Assembly: GCA_037074705.1 (NCBI GenBank)
Contig: CM073590.1
Span: forward strand, 50,061,895 to 50,125,894
Reading direction: 5' to 3'
Source: Zhengitettix transpicula
Taxonomy: Eukaryota > Arthropoda > Insecta > Orthoptera > Tetrigidae
Length of the DNA: 64,000 nt
Each line of letters starts with the position of its first letter. Positions within the stretch are counted from its first letter, which is position 1. Shown piece after piece: positions 58,425 through 64,000 of this stretch. The position numbers and the translations under genes were made by a program. The notes under the pieces were generated by a model, which worked only from the letters and a program-made list of their open reading frames with translations, was not told the origin of the DNA and did not search any database.

Positions 58425-59050
58425 TTAGGGTAACAGGCTACATGAGGGTAATCAACATGCAGGCAACTCCCCTTTAATAGCATAGGAAGGGATATGAAAG
58501 GGGGGATGTGGAAGGGCAGAGGAAGGTAGCCAAGGGTTAACTGGGGCCCCCGGGCTATAGTTTAAGATTCCTACCCGGCATTCGCATAAAGAAATGCAGG
58601 ACAAGCCCTAGAAAACCTTCATCAAGTAGGTCGGTCATTGGGTACTTGTCCCACGCCCTTCCGATAGCGGGAGAGGAGTTTTCTGTGGCGACGCAGCATT
58701 CCCTTCTCCGTGCCTCGACCAGTTTGGGAGGCAGCTAGCCAACTGTTCCAACGGGAACAGCGAACAACTCTTACCGTATGCCCAAGATCTGTGACCCCGA
58801 AACATACACCTCTGAGAACAGGCCGAGGTGCCTCGGCTTGTGGGAACCGTAGTTCAAAAACGGAGAGGAAAAGGCATCCTTCTTTTTAGGGCAACAGGCT
58901 ACATGAGGGTAATCCACGTTGGGCAACTCCCCTTTAATAGCATAGGAAGGGATTTGAAAGAGGCTGTCCCACAAGGTTCTACCTCCGAGAGAACATCCCT
59001 CGCAAGTACTGCGTGCGAGAAAATAGCCCTCGCAGACCAGAAGTCATGTC
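58425..59050 (-). mobile_element. Family A retroposon copy A13, chimeric
   Basis: Flanked by TGTATAAAATGTTTT (58410-58424) and TGTATAGAATGTTTT (59051-59065), 14 of 15 matching. At 58879-58960 a second copy of the poly-A-proximal end (AGGGCAACAGGC through GGGATTTGAAAG) replaces about 35 bases of the normal body; the hairpin end then resumes (GAGAGAACATCCCTCGC). Confidence 0.88.
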
Positions 59051-59099
59051 TGTATAGAATGTTTTGTGTATAATGTACTTAACACAAGTAATTAACGTA

Positions 59100-59527
59100 C
59101 CGTATAACAGACAAAAAAACAAATTTCAACAGTATAATTAAAAATATTTTGACGTTTCGATCAATTGTTGTGATCTTTGTCAATACTATTGCCAGACTCG
59201 TATGAGGAGGCTTTGACAGATTTCTCTCCTAAGAAAATTAAAATTTGTTTCTGTCGTTTGGCTATTTTATCTAATTATTAATAGATATTTATATTATTGG
59301 TATTTACGAGGATTTTCTAGAGAACTAATGCGCGTTAGGCTCATGCCTAAAGTAAAAGAAAATTCGTCAAGTTGCCATTATTTCTGGCTCTAATCTTGAC
59401 AAAGATCAATGTAATAAGAAAGATAGTCGAATACAGACAAAATAAGTGATAATATAAATACCACACACGTTTCTTGGATCCTCGTACCTTTCATCAGGTG
59501 CTAAGAAGAGTCTAGAGCGACTATTTC
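59100..59527. repeat. Foldback-type remnants F4
   Basis: TTTGGCTATTTTATCTAA (59249) and GATAGTCGAATACAGACAAA (59423) are outward copies of the F2/F3 ends. GATCTTTGTCAA (59171-59182) and TTGACAAAGATCA (59396) are inverted to each other. TATAAATACCACACACG and CATCAGGTGCTAAGAAGAG follow to the mariner junction. Confidence 0.5.
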
Positions 59528-60657
59528 GTGAATATTTTGATTTTTACTATGGGTGATTTTGTTGAGCAAAGAACTTTCACCAAATTTTGTTTGCTGAACG
59601 AATATTCATGTGCGGACACGTTGAAAATGTTGCGGAAGGCCTTTGGTGATCAAAATATGTCCTGAAAAACGTTTATAAGTGGTACAACGAGTTCAAAGAG
59701 CGCCGAGAACGCGTTGAAGACGAACCGCGCTGTGGACGACCATCAACGTCTACCGACGAGGGCCACGTCCAAAAAATCAAAGATTTGGTGCTTTAAAATC
59801 GTCGATGGACAATTAGAGATCTCGCTGATAGTGTTGGAATATCATTTGGCTCAGCCCAAACCATTTTGAAGAATGATTTGTGTCTCAAACAAGTCAAGTC
59901 TCGATTGGTGCCAAAATCGCTCAATTTTTTGGAAAAAAAAGCGTCGCGTTGATGTGTGTGAAACTTTGCTGTCTGACGATCAGGACCTCTTGAAATCCAT
60001 CATAACTGGAGATGAGACTTGGATTTACGCATATGACCCTGAAACCACCGACCAATCCAGCGAATATCGTGCAAAAGGTGAAGCAAGACCGAAAAGACCA
60101 CGGCAAAGTCTATCGAAAAATCAAGGTCATGTTGACAGTTTTCCTTGATTATCGAGGTGTGGTGCACTATGAATTCCTTCCGCCGGGCCAAACTGTCAAC
60201 AATGAATATTATTTGAGCGTTATGCGTCGTTTGCGTGAAGCTATTCGTCTGAAACGGCGGAAATTATGGGCGAACAACTCTTGGTTCGATAATGCACCAT
60301 GTCATACTGCATTGGTTCTTCCCGACTTTTTTGCCGAAAACTCGACTCATATCGTTCCGCAACCACCGTATTCGCCTGATTTGGCTCCGTGCGACTTCTG
60401 GCTATTTAGCAAACTCCAAAGGCCAATGCGGGGTCGCCGTTTTGCCACGATTGAGGAGATAAAAACCGTATCGAAGAAGGTCTTGAAGGTTATACCGGAA
60501 AAAGACTATTCCGACTGTTTCGAGGTCTGGAAAAAGCGTTGGAAAAAGTGCGTTTTATCGGACGGGGATTACTTTGAAGGGTATGAAATTGATTGGAAGA
60601 ATAAATAAAGAATTTATATTTTATAAATAAATTCACCTTACTTTTTGTTCACAGTGG
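59528..60657 (+). mobile_element. Mariner relic 3 (copy M3b), 5'-truncated
   Basis: Right end reads CCTTACTTTTTGTTCACAGTGG, the inverted complement of M3a's left end, followed by TA. The left inverted repeat is missing; the element joins foldback sequence at about 59528. Confidence 0.85.
59549..60608 (+). pseudogene. Mariner DD34D transposase, copy M3b, nearly complete
   Basis: ATG at 59549 gives MGDFVEQRTFTKFCLLNEYS. A stop and frameshift occur near 59660, then stops through the linker. The catalytic domain is open in two frames: 59873-60148, then 60012-60608 after a one-base shift in an A run near 60115. First Asp in IITGDETWIYAYDPE (about 60000); second in WFDNAPCHTALV (about 60285-60320), with three residues deleted just before it compared with M3a; third in DLAPCDFWLFSKL (about 60380-60415), 34 residues after the second. 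The end KRWKKCVLSDGDYFEGYEID is intact to the stop. Not functional without the N-terminal part. Confidence 0.9.
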
Positions 60658-60659
60658 TA

Positions 60660-61656
60660 TTATATTGTTCAAAATTAATTCCTGTTTTTGTCAGTTATAA
60701 GTGTCGTTAATTGTTGTGATATAGTGCTACAGACGTTAATTGTGTTTCTATTAATCACAATATACTTCGCAAACTTCCGGAACAAGTTGGAAAATTATTT
60801 GATTCGATATTTTAAAAAGGAACGTTAAACTGGTTATACGAATCTCCTGTAGACAATCTTACTGTTGACGGGATGGCTGCACGGAAGTTTAAATCATTCT
60901 TAAAAAAAATTAGGAGCTACTAAATGAAGAATTTATTCGAAGTCATTTGCTGGTAAGTCTGAGGAAGCTTCCATAATTTAACTTTAATTCAAATATTAAC
61001 TTGTTGCCATGTATTGGAACGGACAACTAAAAGTGGTGAAAGCCATAGCAGTGACTATGTTCACAATTTGACTGATTTTGGTGTGGACGCGCAACATTTC
61101 CAACAACATGTATCCAGATATAAGTTGCTGTGTCTCAAAAAATTATCGGAAACATGTTGTTGTATCCAACAACGATTTGTATCTCATTTTGTAATAAGAT
61201 TTGACCACATGAGCTGTTGTCAGTCTCGCGTCATTTGAATGAACATGACAATTAAGTTGAAAGTTCTTGTAGGATGAATACATAACTCAGGTCTGCGACA
61301 ACATTTTTTTTCTGTATAATGAAGTGTGTTTGTTATGTATTTTTTGGGTGCTGCGTACGGAAAAAATGCTAAAAAAATTTCCATCACATGTGATTTTGGA
61401 TTGCCTAGATTAAGGCGCATGACAATAATTCTAACTTATATCCAACGTCAGGATTAATTCTAAACACCGTAAACTAAGATACAAATGCAAACAAGAAACT
61501 ATTAGCAACAAAATTACTCAGCGTGGAAGGCGAGGAGAACGGGAATTCCCATAGTGAGTAATTTGGGAAGTCCCGGAATTTCCATTTAACAAACTCCGTA
61601 ACTTGCCTTTCTTCTTATTCATTTCAGTTCAAACATTATTCGCAAACGCTGTAAAT
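60660..61656. other. Intergenic stretch
   Basis: 61014-61238 has an open frame with no motif and a cluster of CAACA/TGTTG words (61090-61190) similar to 10525-10715. Otherwise nothing recognised. Confidence 0.35.
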
Positions 61657-62277
61657 ATGGCTTCAAAATGTTGTGTCAATTCTTCGGATAGTTTCCGTTA
61701 TATTTGTGGTGAACTTGTAGTGAGAAAACAACTGCTAAAAATCACGGACTTTGTTAAGAAGACATATTTTGCCTATTTCGGTGTCAAGATTGGAGACCAA
61801 GTAAAATCTTGGGGCCCCCCATGGAGTCTGTTTAGTGTGTGTCGAAGGACTCCGCATGTGGTAGAAAGAAAGGTTAAATCGTTTCGTTTTGGAGTCCATA
61901 TGATCTGGAGAGAGCCCCGAAACCACGGTGATGACTGCTGCCTTTCGTCCTGCAATATACAGAGACACAGCTCAAAAAATAAAAAAATTACCCAAATATG
62001 CAAGCTGAAATCCTCCCAGTACCTCTTTGACCTGACATTCCGATACCCATACCACCAGAAAAGCTTGAAGATTTACCAGTTACCAGGAATGGCGAATCAG
62101 CGGAATGTTATGAGAAAAATTCAGTGGGCCCCAACAATTTCCACGACCTGATCCGAGATTTAGGCCTTTATAAAGACACTTTTTAGTTGCTAGGCAACTT
62201 CTCCAAGAGAAGGACTTGATGGCACGTGCGGCGCACAAGCGGAAAAACTCAAACCAAAGCTTCAAGATATTATAAAG
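61657..62277 (+). pseudogene. Relic of zinc-knuckle-like protein family, copy R2 (N-terminal part)
   Basis: The first plausible ATG is at 61657. The frame reads KCCVNSSDSFRYICGELVV (cysteine cluster), ITDFVKKTYFAYFGVKIGDQ, KSWGPPW, FRFGVHMIWREPRNHGDDC, and stays open to 62151. A second frame then carries NNFHDLIRDLGL (about 62135-62172) and, after another shift, RQLLQEKDLMARAAHKR, which matches R1's LVRGLDPPKKLADVL region. A central segment is compressed, and sequence after 62277 is unrelated. One cysteine of the usual CxxC pairs after FGV appears lost (SVCRRTP). About one quarter of the family length. Dead, but much less decayed than R1. Function unknown. Confidence 0.65.
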
Positions 62278-62279
62278 AT

Positions 62280-64000
62280 TTTTTAAAACTATTTTTATTT
62301 CTTATTTTTATACCAATAAAGTAAATGAGAAAATGTGTCGTGATATTTTTATTTATTTAAAGATATACTGTTTTCCCGTATGTATTGCCGGTTTTGCATA
62401 GATATTCAATTAAACTATGGGGAAAAACCTTATGTGATGGAGGGAAAAGCAGCGCATGTAGTACCGAAAATGGTACCAAAAAGAAATAAACAACTGCCAA
62501 TTTGCAGGCCTGTGTAATTGTTAATGAATTTTATTTTGTAGGACTGATTCAAGAAATAAATTTACAATTTTTCTAAAAACTGTGATATTTCAATAAAATT
62601 CATATAAAATAATATATATTAAAGCATAGAGTAATTTCTTTCCGTCAAACTTGAATTTAAATTTTTAGGAAACCTACCTAAATATTATGTAACACAAATG
62701 TTATTAACTTTAAAAAGTTAATAAATAACCGTATATATTAAAGGAAACAAGGAAATAATATTGTTAATTATAATATTTCGTTGATAATTTTCAGTAAAAC
62801 GGATATGTTTCTTGGTATCTAAATACACCATATTTTACATGAGTTTTATTTACCACATTCTCAAACAATATTATGTTGCCACCATATCCATTTTACCTTA
62901 AATTAAATTTTTAAAATTGAATTTGAAATTGAAATAATACAAATGTGAGGTAACCAAGAGAATATAATTATTTTAACACTTTCCATAAAATCAGTATTTT
63001 TACCAGTGATTATTTTGTTCTACACAACACATATTTATATAAATATTATTTTTATTTTCGTCTCTTATTAAAATTTTTATTTTTTATATAATTTTTATCG
63101 TTTATTTAATTTTTTTAACATGATTGAGAAGGTCGAAATTTCTTCAATTTATATCATCTTATCTTATCTCCTCTGTTGAACAGCCATTGATACAGTGTGA
63201 AATTAAGAAAATGGAACTATTTAATACAGTGACAGTATTATTGACTTTATTAATACATTATTTAGAGGTTGTTAACGCCTATAGAAGCTAAATGTTCGAT
63301 TTATAATTTATTTATTATTAATATAAGAAGAACGACGACAAAATTGACAGACTGCACAGCATGATACTATCGAAAATAAAATTATACGGTAGTTGTTTAA
63401 TCCTCAGTTTATGATATAAAAATATGATATAGACTAAGTTATAAACTATAATTTAAACTACCATCTCACTAAACTGAAGTCTAGAGTTAATTCATAAAAT
63501 TTTATTCTCTTGACATTGTCGTTAACGTATATTAAATTTTATTTACATAGAACAAAATCTTGTCTTCGTTTATTCCTTGTCTTTTAATAAAAAAAACACT
63601 TCGCTGTGATTTTAAGAAGCTTTCGACTATAAGGTCATCATCAAATTTATAATCACTTTAAAATCCTTACGTGATGATATAGCTGATCGTGATTGTTGAT
63701 GGAAAGTTTTTTAAAACAAAAACGATGTGTTTTTTGATTAAAAGACACGGAATGAATGAAGAGAAGATTTGGTTTTATTTAAATAACCTTAATTTTCAGT
63801 CTTAAGATAATATCATTAAATTTTATTTCAATGAAGTGTATTATCCACATTTACTAAAGACAAGTAATATATTTTCTAGAAGTATCAATTTATTTTGACC
63901 CTCATGTCGTTTCAAATAATTTTCAAATATTCTGTTAATGGTACCTTGTAATGCAACGAAGAAATAAAATACATTTTCTAAACTCCATCCATATTTTTTG
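62280..64000. other. AT-rich intergenic stretch to the window end
   Basis: No open frame of note, no repeat recognised. Confidence 0.4.

Overview
This 64 kb window looks like intergenic DNA from a eukaryotic genome, almost certainly an arthropod and most likely an insect. Evidence: AT-rich composition, long AT microsatellites, mariner transposases, jockey-type LINEs, a Penelope-like element, and arthropod-style TATA/Inr promoters. I found no intact host gene. No rRNA, convincing tRNA gene, CRISPR array, operon or bacterial feature is present. The species cannot be fixed from the sequence; a hemimetabolous insect is only a guess. Nearly every recognisable feature is a transposable element or its remains.

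Layout. 1-2.4 kb: LTR-like unit (family B) cut by a retroposon (family A), then a dead mariner. 4.8-6.3 kb: antisense relic of a conserved arthropod zinc-knuckle-like protein family. 6.7-8.7 kb: two opposed jockey-type LINE relics and a Penelope terminal fragment. 9.6-10.5 kb: Penelope-like relic with GIY-YIG remains and a TATA-bearing terminal repeat. 12.2-15.5 kb: LINE fragments including a 2A-like motif, a foldback element, and three family A copies. 15.7-16.4 kb: a TG...CA element with a TGTTACA array. 18.9-21.3 kb: LTR-like promoter, family A copy, reverse LTR-like unit. 24.9-26.5 kb: mariner split by a family A copy. 30-33.6 kb: a second mariner type split by a young LINE whose reverse-transcriptase frame is still open. 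36.2-38.8 kb: two family A copies at one target and the second TG...CA element. 43.9-48.1 kb: LINE relic and three LTR-like units in tandem. 50-54 kb: LINE 3' end and nested family A copies. 57-60.7 kb: foldback elements, two family A copies and a third mariner. 61.7-62.3 kb: a second relic of the zinc-knuckle-like family.

The most notable content is family A: a structured, non-coding, poly-A-tailed retroposon of about 560-600 bp. About 14 copies make up roughly a tenth of the window, several with 12-15 bp target duplications. Also notable are family B (tandem LTR/primer-site units with almost no interior) and the TG...CA element with its terminal array. Relative ages can be read from nesting: mariners are oldest, family A and the LINE came later, and one family A copy sits inside another.

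Strands given for family A follow the poly-A tail. Start/end positions of decayed elements are approximate (tens of bases). Translations were done by eye, and clade names rest on remembered family motifs rather than searches.
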